DNA from: RGIG1934 sp964492545
GTDB taxonomy: Bacteria; Bacillota; Clostridia; Lachnospirales; Lachnospiraceae
DNA length: 28,347 bases
Assembly: GCA_964492545.1 (NCBI GenBank)
Contig: CAZBKO010000020.1
Span: forward strand, 1 to 28,347
Direction of reading: 5' to 3'
The notes below the pieces were generated by a model. That model did not search any database. It had not been told where the DNA came from and saw nothing but the letters and a program-made list of their open reading frames with translations. Position numbers and translations under genes: made by a program. Position 1 is the stretch's first letter. Each line of letters begins with the position of its first letter. Of the stretch, positions 8,745 to 16,434 are shown in pieces.

Positions 8745-10097
8745 CTACTCCGCCAATGCTGCTTTGATCATTATTGCACATTCCACTCTCTTACGCTCCA
8801 TCTCGCATCCTATATCGTATGCATCTGTGATAGAACCATGGAATTTGTAAGAATTGGCTGCGCATCCACCACTGCAATAAAATCTTGCAAAGCAGTTAAT
8901 GCATTTTTCCTTAGCATATACGTTACATAGCTTAAATTCATCACATATATCCGGCTTAACAATACCATCAAATACATTTCCAAGCAGGAATTCATCCTGT
9001 CCTACAAACTGGTGACATGGATACAAATCTCCCCAAGGAGTTACTGCCAGATATTCAGTTCCTGAACCACATCCAGATAATCTCTTAGCTACACATGGTC
9101 CCTGCTGTAAATCAATCATAAAATGGAAAAAGTTAAATCCATTGCCTTCTTTGGCTCTCTTTATGTACTCTACAGCTAGCTTGTCATATTCTTCCATAAT
9201 CTTTGGAAGGTCTTCCTCCCTAATTGCATATGGTTCATCATCGCTTCCAACAACGGGTTCAATTGACATCTGTTTGAAACCAAGATCTGCAAAATGTATA
9301 ACATCCTGTGAGAAATCAAGGTTGTCTCTTGTAAATGTTCCTCTTACATAGTAGTTTGTCTGATGTCTGCTCTCTGCAAGCTTTTGGAACTTAGGCACGA
9401 TAAGATCATAACTTCCCTTACCATTTCTAAATGGTCTCATCTTATCATTTACTTCTTTTCGTCCATCAAGACTTAACACTACATTCGACATTTCCTTATT
9501 GGCAAACTCCATAATGTCATCATCTAACAATACACCATTTGTTGTAAGTGTAAATCTAAAGTTCTTATTAAATTCCTTTTCCTTTGATCTGCCATACTTA
9601 ACAAGCTCCTTGACAACATCAAAATTCATAAGTGGCTCACCGCCAAAGAAATCAACTTCGAGATTTCTTCTGTTACCGGAATTAGCTATAAGAAAATCCA
9701 GTGCTTTCTTACCAACTTCAAGGCTCATTAGAGCTCTTCTACCATGATATTCCCCTTCTTCAGCAAAACAATATCTGCATGCCAGGTTACAATCATGGGC
9801 TATATGAAGACATAGTGCCTTAACTACTGTCTTTCTCTTTTTAAAATCTGTAATATACTGCTTATAAATGTCCTCTGTAAATAACTGTTCGTCATCCTTA
9901 AGTTCATTCACTTCTGATAATGCTTCCTTAATGTCCGCAATATCATACGTACTTTCAAGTGACTTGATAATCTCTTCTTCTGTATTATTCTCATACATAG
10001 AAATCACATCATACGTCACATCATCTACAACATGTACTGAACCGCTGTTAACGTCCATTACTATATTGTATCCATTGCTCTTATAACAGTGAATCAC
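8745..10097 (-). CDS. scfB: SCIFF peptide maturase, radical SAM/SPASM thioether-forming enzyme
   Basis: A 450-residue radical-SAM enzyme. The residues before about 90 resemble the peptide-recognition region of this family (MIHCYKSNGYNIVMDVNSG). The cluster motif is CNLACRYC (Cys103, Cys107, Cys110). The SPASM region towards the C terminus has many cysteines (GCGSG, YPCHQF, CDEFKLCNVYAKEKCINCFARFYCSGGC) for auxiliary Fe-S clusters. In the family, the enzyme installs thioether bonds from Cys residues of the SCIFF peptide, whose gene is directly upstream. The start is GTG at 10097, with a weak AAAGG site about 12 bases before; the protein's first residues match the family, which supports this start. 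An ATG nine bases upstream is out of frame and stops at once. Confidence 0.95.
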   Translation of the reverse strand: MIHCYKSNGYNIVMDVNSGSVHVVDDVTYDVISMYENNTEEEIIKSLESTYDIADIKEALSEVNELKDDEQLFTEDIYKQYITDFKKRKTVVKALCLHIAHDCNLACRYCFAEEGEYHGRRALMSLEVGKKALDFLIANSGNRRNLEVDFFGGEPLMNFDVVKELVKYGRSKEKEFNKNFRFTLTTNGVLLDDDIMEFANKEMSNVVLSLDGRKEVNDKMRPFRNGKGSYDLIVPKFQKLAESRHQTNYYVRGTFTRDNLDFSQDVIHFADLGFKQMSIEPVVGSDDEPYAIREEDLPKIMEEYDKLAVEYIKRAKEGNGFNFFHFMIDLQQGPCVAKRLSGCGSGTEYLAVTPWGDLYPCHQFVGQDEFLLGNVFDGIVKPDICDEFKLCNVYAKEKCINCFARFYCSGGCAANSYKFHGSITDAYDIGCEMERKRVECAIMIKAALAE

Positions 10098-10146
10098 TTT
10101 GATACCATGCCTTTCTTAAAAAAATTCCTTGTTCTTATAACGCACG

Positions 10147-10182
10147 ATAACAGAGTCAGCAAATTATTACCGGCTCTGTTAT
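10147..10182. other. RNA hairpin between scfA and scfB (possible attenuator or mRNA stabiliser)
   Basis: ATAACAGAG (10147-10155) pairs with CTCTGTTAT (10174-10182), extendable by a G-U and a C-G pair to 11 base pairs, with an AT-rich loop. No T-run follows on the minus strand for about 20 bases, so it is not a clean terminator. It lies 34 bases after the peptide stop codon and could protect the short peptide message or limit read-through into the maturase gene, giving more peptide than enzyme. This role is an inference. Confidence 0.55.
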
Positions 10183-10216
10183 GTATGTTCATTAAATATT
10201 CATTAAAGAACACTGA

Positions 10217-10357
10217 TTATTTGTTCTCACAGCTCTGGTTTCCTACTGTACAAGATGTCTTACAAGCTGACTGGCAAGATGTCTGACATTCGCCGCATCC
10301 ACCTTTTTTCATTGTCTCTTTTAAAGTTTTATTTGTTAATGTTTTTACGTGTTTCAT
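10217..10357 (-). CDS. scfA: SCIFF peptide (six cysteines in forty-five residues), ribosomally made precursor
   Basis: A 46-residue ORF beginning MKHVKTLTNKTLKETMKKGG and carrying six cysteines at residues 21, 24, 28, 32, 36 and 43. This is the spacing and N terminus of SCIFF, the peptide that ScfB modifies with thioether cross-links. SCIFF is nearly universal in Clostridia and its biological function is still unknown. An excellent AAGGAGGG ribosome site lies seven bases before the ATG, and an extended -10 promoter lies further upstream, so expression is probably high. It is followed by a hairpin, then scfB. It is too short for many gene finders. Confidence 0.95.
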   Translation of the reverse strand: MKHVKTLTNKTLKETMKKGGCGECQTSCQSACKTSCTVGNQSCENK

Positions 10358-10394
10358 TATGAAACCCTCCTTAATGCTTTAATGTTCTTTCGGT

Positions 10395-10423
10395 ATTATA
10401 GCATACATCTCCAATATTTAAAA
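10395..10423 (-). promoter_or_regulatory. Promoter for scfA, extended -10 type
   Basis: Minus-strand TGCTATAAT (10395-10403) is an extended -10 box with a perfect TATAAT. At 17 bases a poor -35 (TTTTAA, 10418-10423) is present, and the extended box would compensate. The predicted start gives a leader of about 30 bases ending in a strong ribosome site. Confidence 0.6.
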
Positions 10424-10431
10424 GCATTTTT

Positions 10432-10800
10432 TTAACTTATCATTCCACCGAGCATGCCACCAAGACTGCTGCTGGCAAACGCAGTTATTATTTCAGAACC
10501 CGAAGATGAAAAGTGCCCTTTCAGGCTGATAGCCGATATTAGCATTAATACAATAAAATATATGCATCCACTTATGCCACCCCAAATATATTTCTTTTCA
10601 TTTGTTACTTTTCCTATTATAATGCCACCCACAAGATTTGATAAAAAATATGTAATTATTATACACACATTCAGTACTGATGTATTCATAGACCATTTGT
10701 AGACCAGCAATGTTAGTACTAATAATAATACTGCGGTTACAATATATGATGCTATTATGGTCTTTATTAATGTTCTTGATTTTGCTGCTACTGTTTTCAT
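10432..10800 (-). CDS. Small membrane protein, TIGR04086-like
   Basis: A 122-residue hydrophobic protein with about four membrane helices (roughly residues 11-33, 42-60, 70-90 and 103-120). The charged GKVTNEKKYIWG segment lies between helices two and three, and the C terminus is Gly/Met-rich. Size, topology and position directly before scfA match what I recall of the TIGR04086 family, which often lies in the yajC-scfA-scfB-sec neighbourhood of Clostridia; its function is unknown. I prefer the ATG at 10800, since GGTGAT just upstream fits the ribosome site, over an in-frame TTG at 10806 that would overlap that site. No yajC is present beside it in this window. Confidence 0.7.
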   Translation of the reverse strand: MKTVAAKSRTLIKTIIASYIVTAVLLLVLTLLVYKWSMNTSVLNVCIIITYFLSNLVGGIIIGKVTNEKKYIWGGISGCIYFIVLMLISAISLKGHFSSSGSEIITAFASSSLGGMLGGMIS

Positions 10801-10834
10801 TCTCAATCACCACACAATATATCCGTTATTGGAA

Positions 10835-10863
10835 ATTATATGTAAAAGTATTTACTTTTATTA
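10835..10863 (-). promoter_or_regulatory. Possible promoter for the TIGR04086-like gene
   Basis: A perfect TATAAT on the minus strand (10835-10840) lies about 35 bases before the gene. The -35 at 17-base spacing (TAATAA) is poor. It overlaps the divergent promoter for the CBS gene. Confidence 0.4.
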
Positions 10864-10879
10864 CAAATATGTGTAAAAT
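10851..10879 (+). promoter_or_regulatory. Promoter for the CorC-like gene
   Basis: TTTACT (10851-10856), a 17-base spacer, then TAAAAT (10874-10879). The predicted leader is about 27 bases, with AAAGGAG eight bases before the TTG start. Confidence 0.5.
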
Positions 10880-10912
10880 GTATACTCATAAACATATAAA
10901 GGAGCTGATTTT

Positions 10913-12190
10913 TTGGATTCAGGTGAAATATGGCAGTTAATAATTCTTGTAACTATGTTGCTGCTATCGGCGTTTTTCTCATCAGCCGAAACCTCACTAA
11001 CAACCGTTAACCGTTACCGTATCAAGGCCCTTATTGACGAGGGCAATAAGAGTGCAATAATCGTGGATAAGATTATTAGCAACTCTGGCAAAATGCTTAG
11101 TGCCATACTTATAGGAAATAATATTGTTAATATTGCTTCTTCTTCCCTGGCAACAATACTTGCACAGAATCTTTTTGGCAACTATGCTGTAAGCTTTGCT
11201 ACCGGTATTCTTACACTTTTAGTGCTCATATTTGGTGAAATAACACCTAAGACAATGGCTACTGTACATGCTGAGTCTATGGCTTTGCTATATTCAAGAA
11301 TAATATATGCACTTATGTGGATTTTAACACCCGTTATTTTCATTGTGAACAAGCTGGCATTGCTGGTTATGAAGCTGTTAGGCTTTAGCACCTCAAAGCA
11401 TGCAGCATCAATTACCGAGGGTGAGCTTAGAACACTTGTAGATGTAAGTCATCAGGAAGGTGTAATTGAGACTGAAGAAAAGAAAATGATTAATAATGTA
11501 TTTGATTTCGGTGACACTGAAGTTAAAGACATAATGATTCCAAGAATTGATATGACAATGGCTGATATTAATAGTACTTACGATGAGATACTTGATATAT
11601 TCAGACGTGATAAATTTACACGAATACCAATTTATGAGAATTCAACTGACAATGTTATAGGAATTATTAATATGAAGGATCTTCTTCTATATAGTCATAA
11701 CGAAGTATTTTGTATCAAGAGTTTCCTTAGAGATGCTTTTTACACATATGAATCTAAGAAATTATCAGATCTTATGCTAGAGATGAAGAAGACTTCAGTT
11801 AATATCGTAATTGTTCTCGACGAATATGGTGTTACAGCAGGTCTTGTTACACTCGAGGATTTATTAGAAGAAATTGTTGGTGATATACGTGATGAATATG
11901 ATTCGGACGAAGAAAATCTTATTGTTAAGAAGAATGATAAGGAATATATTATAGAGGGTCAGGTTAATCTTGATGATATTAATGATAAGCTTTCACTCCA
12001 CCTCAACTCTGAAGATTATGATTCCCTTGGTGGAATAATAATAGAGCATTTAGACCGTCTTCCTGTTGTTGGTGATATTGTAACTCTCGAAGAGGTTGAA
12101 CTTAAGGTATTATCACTGGACAAAAAGCGTATTGATAAGGTTCGTTTAATTAAAATTGAGCCTCCAGTTGAAGATACTGCCAATACCTAA
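10913..12190 (+). CDS. CNNM/CorC-type membrane protein with CBS pair (hemolysin-family)
   Basis: A 425-residue protein. Residues about 1-190 form a DUF21/CNNM membrane domain: SAFFSSAETSLTTVNRYRI, IGNNIVNIASSS and LIFGEITPKTMA are typical. Two CBS motifs follow around 205-330 (MIPRIDMTMAD, FTRIPIYENSTDNVIGIINMKDLL; later VLDEYGVTAGLVTLEDLLEEIVGDIRDEYD), then a CorC/HlyC C-terminal domain (about 340-415). Relatives are linked to divalent cation, mainly magnesium, export and resistance; hemolysin is a historical label. The start is TTG at 10913, chosen because AAAGGAG lies eight bases upstream and no ATG is near. It stands alone between divergent and convergent neighbours. Confidence 0.9.
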   Translation: MDSGEIWQLIILVTMLLLSAFFSSAETSLTTVNRYRIKALIDEGNKSAIIVDKIISNSGKMLSAILIGNNIVNIASSSLATILAQNLFGNYAVSFATGILTLLVLIFGEITPKTMATVHAESMALLYSRIIYALMWILTPVIFIVNKLALLVMKLLGFSTSKHAASITEGELRTLVDVSHQEGVIETEEKKMINNVFDFGDTEVKDIMIPRIDMTMADINSTYDEILDIFRRDKFTRIPIYENSTDNVIGIINMKDLLLYSHNEVFCIKSFLRDAFYTYESKKLSDLMLEMKKTSVNIVIVLDEYGVTAGLVTLEDLLEEIVGDIRDEYDSDEENLIVKKNDKEYIIEGQVNLDDINDKLSLHLNSEDYDSLGGIIIEHLDRLPVVGDIVTLEEVELKVLSLDKKRIDKVRLIKIEPPVEDTANT

Positions 12191-12213
12191 TAATCTTAAT
12201 ATATATAAGTGAG

Positions 12214-12240
12214 GGGCTGTTGCAATAAATGTAACAGCCC
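12214..12240. terminator. Bidirectional hairpin between the CorC-like and AraC-family genes
   Basis: GGGCTGTTGC (12214-12223) pairs with GTAACAGCCC (12231-12240) over ten pairs, one of them G-U, with loop AATAAAT. T-runs are short on both sides, so termination strength is uncertain. Confidence 0.6.
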
Positions 12241-12244
12241 TTAA

Positions 12245-13129
12245 CTATATATCTCGTTTAAGTATCTTATACTGTTTGGGACTTATTCCAAAATATTTTT
12301 TGAAGTTCTTACAATAATAACTTAAATTGTCAAATCCACAATCATATGCAATCTGTGTAATTGAGTAATCCGAAGAAACTATAATGTCAGCGCTCATTCT
12401 TAATCTATAATAATTTACAAATTCTATGGCCGTTTGACCCATCTCTTCCTTAAATAAACTGCAGCATTTGCTTTTGCACACATTTCCAGCCCCGGCTATA
12501 TCCGCGAGTACTATTTTTTCTGCATAATGTTCTCTTATATAAGCAACCATTTTTCTGAGAATATTCATATCATTGTCTTTCAGCCCGTGTTTAGAACTTC
12601 TCTGCTCTCTTACTCTTTCCATCAATTCCGCCCATAGCTGATAGCTGAAACCTACAATCTTCATTTCATATCCAATAATTCCTGCTTCCTTGCAGGTATA
12701 TATATCTTTCAAAATAGATATTATTTTGGCATCCTCACGTTCATTAACACAGATATTTTCCCATTTATTGCTGTTTATCACCGGCTGCACAAATCTATGG
12801 ACAAGTAACTTGTTGGCTGCCATAAGTGATGGATGTATTAAAATACATAGAAAATCACACTCTTCCTTCTGATAAGAGTATCCAAAATGCATTTCTTTCG
12901 AATTAATTATAATTGCATCACCTTTATTTAACAGTATCTTTTTTCCATCAACATAGTAATTCATACGTCCTTCATATATATAGATACATTCAATGTCATC
13001 ATGCCAGTGGCATTGTGCACGCATATTGGGATAAGCAGATAACTTGCTTCTTTTTACATAATAAGGTATCCCCGGTGTATCATAATTCACAATCTCCGAA
13101 TCGTCAGGCAGTGTTTCCGTAACAATCAT
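12245..13129 (-). CDS. AraC-family transcriptional regulator with cupin-like sensor
   Basis: A 294-residue regulator. The N-terminal part (about residues 35-110) looks like the sugar-binding cupin of AraC proteins: HWHDDIECIYIYEG, YYVDGKKILLNKGDAIIIN. The C-terminal 100 residues hold two helix-turn-helix units, ending with the hallmark ITQIAYDCGFDNLSYYCKNFKKYFGISPKQY. AAGGAGAT precedes the ATG. The gene diverges from an MFS transporter with a shared 146-base control region, so it probably senses that transporter's substrate or a related compound and regulates the transporter. The ligand is unknown. Confidence 0.92.
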   Translation of the reverse strand: MIVTETLPDDSEIVNYDTPGIPYYVKRSKLSAYPNMRAQCHWHDDIECIYIYEGRMNYYVDGKKILLNKGDAIIINSKEMHFGYSYQKEECDFLCILIHPSLMAANKLLVHRFVQPVINSNKWENICVNEREDAKIISILKDIYTCKEAGIIGYEMKIVGFSYQLWAELMERVREQRSSKHGLKDNDMNILRKMVAYIREHYAEKIVLADIAGAGNVCKSKCCSLFKEEMGQTAIEFVNYYRLRMSADIIVSSDYSITQIAYDCGFDNLSYYCKNFKKYFGISPKQYKILKRDI

Positions 13130-13147
13130 AAATATCTCCTTTCGTGG

Positions 13148-13175
13148 AATATTATTATAGTTATTAAATAATATT
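13148..13175. repeat. 9-bp inverted repeat over the AraC-family gene promoter
   Basis: AATATTATT (13148-13156) and AATAATATT (13167-13175) are exact reverse complements separated by ten bases. A minus-strand TATAAT (13154-13159) overlaps the left arm, about 25 bases before the regulator's ATG. It could be an autoregulatory operator, but the sequence is all A/T except for one spacer base, so chance is possible. Confidence 0.4.
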
Positions 13176-13202
13176 AGCCTATTTTTTCCCTTTCTGGTAG
13201 AA

Positions 13203-13236
13203 TATAATTATACAGTGTTACATTTACATTTGTAAA
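13203..13236 (+). promoter_or_regulatory. -10 box and TTTACATTTGTAAA palindrome before the MFS gene
   Basis: A perfect TATAAT lies at 13203-13208 without a good -35. Ten to twenty bases after the predicted start is TTTACATTTGTAAA (13223-13236), an inverted repeat of six with a two-base centre. A weak -35 with a downstream palindrome suggests control by the divergent regulator. Confidence 0.45.
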
Positions 13237-13275
13237 GTAAATCATCAAATATCATAAACAATGAAAGGATATAGT

Positions 13276-14445
13276 ATGTACTCACTATTATTAGCAATCA
13301 TTTATTTAGCATTTATCAGTCTTGGATTACCGGATTCACTTATAGGCTCCGGCTGGCCGGTTATGCACACTGACCTTGGTGTTCCCACATCATTTGCAGG
13401 AATCATCACTATGATTATTGCAGGAGGAACTATTCTGTCCAGCTTGCAATCCGACAGACTTACTAGAAAATTCGGGGCCGGATTAGTTACTGCAATTAGT
13501 GTTCTTATGACTGCAGTTGCGTTATTCGGATTTTCAATGTCCGGTTCTTTTATACTTTTGTGTCTATGGGCTATCCCTTATGGGCTAGGTGCCGGTGCCG
13601 TTGACGCAGCGCTTAATAACTATGTAGCTCTTCATTTCGCGTCAAGACATATGAGCTGGCTTCATTGCTTCTGGGGTGTTGGTACTACCATTAGTCCATA
13701 TATTATGAGTTTTAGTCTTGGACATGGACATGGATGGAGCTATGGATATAGATTAGTTGGAATTCTCCAAATTGGACTTACTGCCATTCTACTTCTAACT
13801 CTTCCAATTTGGAAGCAGCAAAAGTCAATGGTTTCTTCCGATACAGAGGAGATTATACCAAAGCATCGCACAATTTCTGAACTGCTGAAGATATCAGGTG
13901 TTCCATTTATACTTATTACCTTCTTTGCTTACTGTTCTCTAGAATCCACTGCCGGACTGTGGGCAAGCAGCTTTCTGGTTCAATTCAGACATGTGGATGT
14001 TATAGTTGCATCAAAATTTGCTTCTTTCTTCTATATAGGAATTACTGTTGGACGATTTTTATGTGGATTTATCACCGACAGAATTGGAGATAAGAATATG
14101 ATTAGACTTGGCATTGTTAATGTAGCTGCGGGATGCATTATGATTCTTCTTCCTTTTTCCACGAACGTAATTGCTTTGGCTGGATTAATTATAACAGGAC
14201 TGGGATGTGCTCCAATATATCCTTCCATAATTCATGCCACTCCATTTAACTTCGGTGCAGAGAATTCTCAAGCAATTATTGGAATTCAGATGGCCAGTGC
14301 TTATATCGGTTCTACATTTGCTCCTCCTATATTTGGATGGCTTGCATCTGTGACAACCATAGGAATATATCCATTTTATCTGTTAGTATTTTCAATACTA
14401 ATGATTGTAATGTCCGAACAGCTTAATAAAATTAAGGTGGACTAG
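13276..14445 (+). CDS. MFS transporter (fucose-permease-like)
   Basis: A 389-residue integral membrane protein with about twelve hydrophobic helices. The opening GLPDSLIGSGWPVMHTDL, the AIPYGLGAGAVDAALNNYVA helix and the LHCFWGVGTTISPYI segment are typical of the FucP/YbjJ-like branch of the major facilitator superfamily. I start it at the ATG at 13276 because AAAGGA lies just before it; that site falls inside codons 2-3 of the longer form starting at 13261, which has no ribosome site of its own. Direction (import or export) and substrate are not evident. The divergent AraC-type regulator suggests a carbohydrate or related small molecule. Confidence 0.88.
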   Translation: MYSLLLAIIYLAFISLGLPDSLIGSGWPVMHTDLGVPTSFAGIITMIIAGGTILSSLQSDRLTRKFGAGLVTAISVLMTAVALFGFSMSGSFILLCLWAIPYGLGAGAVDAALNNYVALHFASRHMSWLHCFWGVGTTISPYIMSFSLGHGHGWSYGYRLVGILQIGLTAILLLTLPIWKQQKSMVSSDTEEIIPKHRTISELLKISGVPFILITFFAYCSLESTAGLWASSFLVQFRHVDVIVASKFASFFYIGITVGRFLCGFITDRIGDKNMIRLGIVNVAAGCIMILLPFSTNVIALAGLIITGLGCAPIYPSIIHATPFNFGAENSQAIIGIQMASAYIGSTFAPPIFGWLASVTTIGIYPFYLLVFSILMIVMSEQLNKIKVD

Positions 14446-14495
14446 TCCACATCATTAACTTATAATGGACATTATCAATTAAATAGATATAAAAC

Positions 14496-14538
14496 GGGCT
14501 ATCACTTAAAAGTTTTTCAAGCTTTAAAGTGATAGCCC
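14496..14538. terminator. Long bidirectional terminator between the MFS gene and hisS
   Basis: GGGCTATCACTTAAAAG (14496-14512) pairs with CTTTAAAGTGATAGCCC (14522-14538) with one mismatch, giving about 17 paired positions. Both flanks are T/A-rich in the proper sense (TTGTTTATTTTT on the plus side, GTTTTATAT on the minus side). Confidence 0.85.
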
Positions 14539-14544
14539 CATTGT

Positions 14545-15783
14545 TTATTTTTCAAACATCTTTATGTCTTCTGATTGTCCTGTTATATAGAATCCGTCAA
14601 ATCCTGCTGCCTCTAACTTATCTATAAGCTTTCCAACCTTCTTAACCCTCTCATATAAAGCAATGTCATACTCGTCTCTAAATGCATCTGCCTGTTTTAA
14701 TGCTCCCTTAATATCATCTGCATCATAAATCAGTGCAATTTTCTTCTTCTGGTCTGGAATCTGGAAATTACTTTCCATAAGAATATTGAATATTCTCTCA
14801 AATCCGATTGAAAATCCAACTGCAGGAACATCTTCGTTGATAAACTTTCCAATAAGATTATCGTATCTTCCACCGCCGGCAATTGCTCCTCTAAAATCAG
14901 GGCTCTCAACTTCAAATACAGTTCCTGTATAATATCCCTGTCCTCTGACAAGAGTCATATCATACACTACATTATATTTGCCATCTGATATCGAATCGAC
15001 TGCCGACATAATGTTCATAAGACTTGTAATACTGTCTGTTTCTCCTACATATTCTTTGGCCATTTCAAGAGTAAATGGTGCCTTTTTCAAAACCTCCATA
15101 AGGTTGTTGATTGCAGCTTCTGAAAATTCCTTTCCTGTAAGCTCTTCCTTAACACCATCTGCACCAATCTTATCAAGCTTATCAAAGGATATACATACAC
15201 TGTCAAGCTGTTCTTCAAGGAATCCGGCTTTTGTAAGGATTGCTCTTAAAAGTGCTCTATCATTCACCTTAATTCTAAAGTTATTAATTCCAATATTCAT
15301 AAGTGCATTTGCTGTTGTATTAATGAGTTCTACTTCTGCATTTGAGGACTTAGAACCAATGATATCTATATCACATTGAACAAATTCACGAAGACGTCCC
15401 TTCTGCGGTCTCTCTGCTCTATATACCTTATCCATCTGAATACATTTAAATGGAGATGCCAGCTTAGCTCTGTTATTAGCATAATATCTTGTAAGCGGCA
15501 GAGTAAGGTCATACCTTAAACCAATATCTGAAAGCTCCTTCTCATTCTGCGATTCTAAAGCCTTGGCAAGCTTATCGCCTCTCTTTAGAACCTTGAAAAT
15601 TAAATTTAAATTCTCTCCACCTTCACTCTTATCAAGGTTCTCTATATCTTCAATAATAGGTGTCATTATTCTCTCAAAACCATATGACTGATATGTTCTT
15701 AAAATAACTGACTGTAAATAATCTCTAATTAATACTTCTCTTGGAAGATAATCATTAGTACCTTTAACTGTTGTAATCTTCAT
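14545..15783 (-). CDS. hisS: Histidyl-tRNA synthetase (class II; RYDLT-type)
   Basis: A 412-residue class II synthetase that charges tRNA-His. Class motifs are present: motif 2 region YRAERPQKGRLREFVQ, motif 3 region AVGFSIGFERIF, and GGGRYDNLIGKF. The ATP/His site reads GLRYDLTLPLTRYYA, the form I know from archaeal/eukaryotic-type enzymes, not the bacterial LRPEGT. The His-specific motif reads LVRGQGYYTGTVFE, whereas LVRGLDYY is the rule; the catalytic Arg is kept. The anticodon-binding tail is short. Because motifs are intact, HisZ (a catalytically dead paralogue) is less likely. AAGGAAG precedes the ATG. It has its own TTGACA promoter and no T-box leader. I cannot tell whether a second hisS exists. 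Confidence 0.85.
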   Translation of the reverse strand: MKITTVKGTNDYLPREVLIRDYLQSVILRTYQSYGFERIMTPIIEDIENLDKSEGGENLNLIFKVLKRGDKLAKALESQNEKELSDIGLRYDLTLPLTRYYANNRAKLASPFKCIQMDKVYRAERPQKGRLREFVQCDIDIIGSKSSNAEVELINTTANALMNIGINNFRIKVNDRALLRAILTKAGFLEEQLDSVCISFDKLDKIGADGVKEELTGKEFSEAAINNLMEVLKKAPFTLEMAKEYVGETDSITSLMNIMSAVDSISDGKYNVVYDMTLVRGQGYYTGTVFEVESPDFRGAIAGGGRYDNLIGKFINEDVPAVGFSIGFERIFNILMESNFQIPDQKKKIALIYDADDIKGALKQADAFRDEYDIALYERVKKVGKLIDKLEAAGFDGFYITGQSEDIKMFEK

Positions 15784-15823
15784 TATATATTACTTCCTTT
15801 CAAAATGTCATTTTCCTATACAT

Positions 15824-15852
15824 ATTTTCAGTGATAATATATAAATTGTCAA
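15824..15852 (-). promoter_or_regulatory. Promoter for hisS
   Basis: A perfect minus-strand TTGACA (15847-15852), a 17-base spacer and GAAAAT (15824-15829, four of six matches), giving a leader of about 34 bases. No terminator is seen between the preceding operon and hisS, so read-through is also possible. Confidence 0.55.
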
Positions 15853-15861
15853 GTAAAACAT

Positions 15862-16434
15862 TTACTCAGAAGCCAATTTAATCTGTGCTCCGCTAAAACA
15901 ATATTCTTCATATACGGTTGAATAAAAGGTTAAGAAGCTGTATTTGTATATGCTGTTAACATAGTCGTCCCCATCATTGTAGGGAATGTATGAGGTAAAT
16001 GCGTCTGATATTAAGTCATCTATATATTCTGTTATCTGTTTAACCATATTGCCGTGCGTACTTCCATCATATGGTGTAAGCGCTCCCCATTTACCATCTT
16101 TGTAACAGTAAAATCCCGCCTCATCCATATAAATCATAAACTTAATCCTCGCTTCCGACACTCCAATTGATTCATTTGTTTCGTTTCCAAACACTCCAAG
16201 ACTTGCAAGCTTAATGACATTATTCGACAGTTTTTCTTTGTCTACAGATAAATTTCCTGATACATTCTGTGTATATGCACGTGAAAGACTATCAACTACT
16301 GCTTCATCCATAATCATGTTAAACTCTTCACTTCTTGTAAGCTCATTGAATGATTTTTTGTTGCTAACTTGCATATATATCATTATGCAGGAAAATATAA
16401 TACTACATAGTATTGCTAAATCTGTCAGTTTCAC
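15862..16434 (-). CDS. Membrane-anchored protein of Tad-like operon, 190 aa
   Basis: The last gene of the Tad-like operon. The GTG start at 16434 overlaps the previous gene's TGA by four bases (GTGA), which implies coupling. Residues about 5-22 form one membrane helix directly at the N terminus (LAILCSIIFSCIMIYM); the remaining 165 residues are hydrophilic and predicted to be outside the cell. That topology is typical of pseudopilins or TadE-like minor pilins, but no prepilin cleavage site is seen. I do not recognise the extracellular part: it is acidic and Tyr/Ser-rich with a few Cys, for instance YCYKDGKWG and EEYCFSGAQ. Function unknown; a minor subunit of the machine is inferred from position and topology. 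Confidence 0.75.
   Translation of the reverse strand: MKLTDLAILCSIIFSCIMIYMQVSNKKSFNELTRSEEFNMIMDEAVVDSLSRAYTQNVSGNLSVDKEKLSNNVIKLASLGVFGNETNESIGVSEARIKFMIYMDEAGFYCYKDGKWGALTPYDGSTHGNMVKQITEYIDDLISDAFTSYIPYNDGDDYVNSIYKYSFLTFYSTVYEEYCFSGAQIKLASE

Noticed and set aside
14437..14450. 14-bp perfect palindrome GTGGACTAGTCCAC over the MFS stop codon
   Set aside because: It is short, lies at the 3' end of a gene with a much better terminator downstream, and no function is supported.
15784..15861. T-box riboswitch before hisS
   Set aside because: Only 78 bases are available, and no specifier stem or antiterminator bulge sequence is present.
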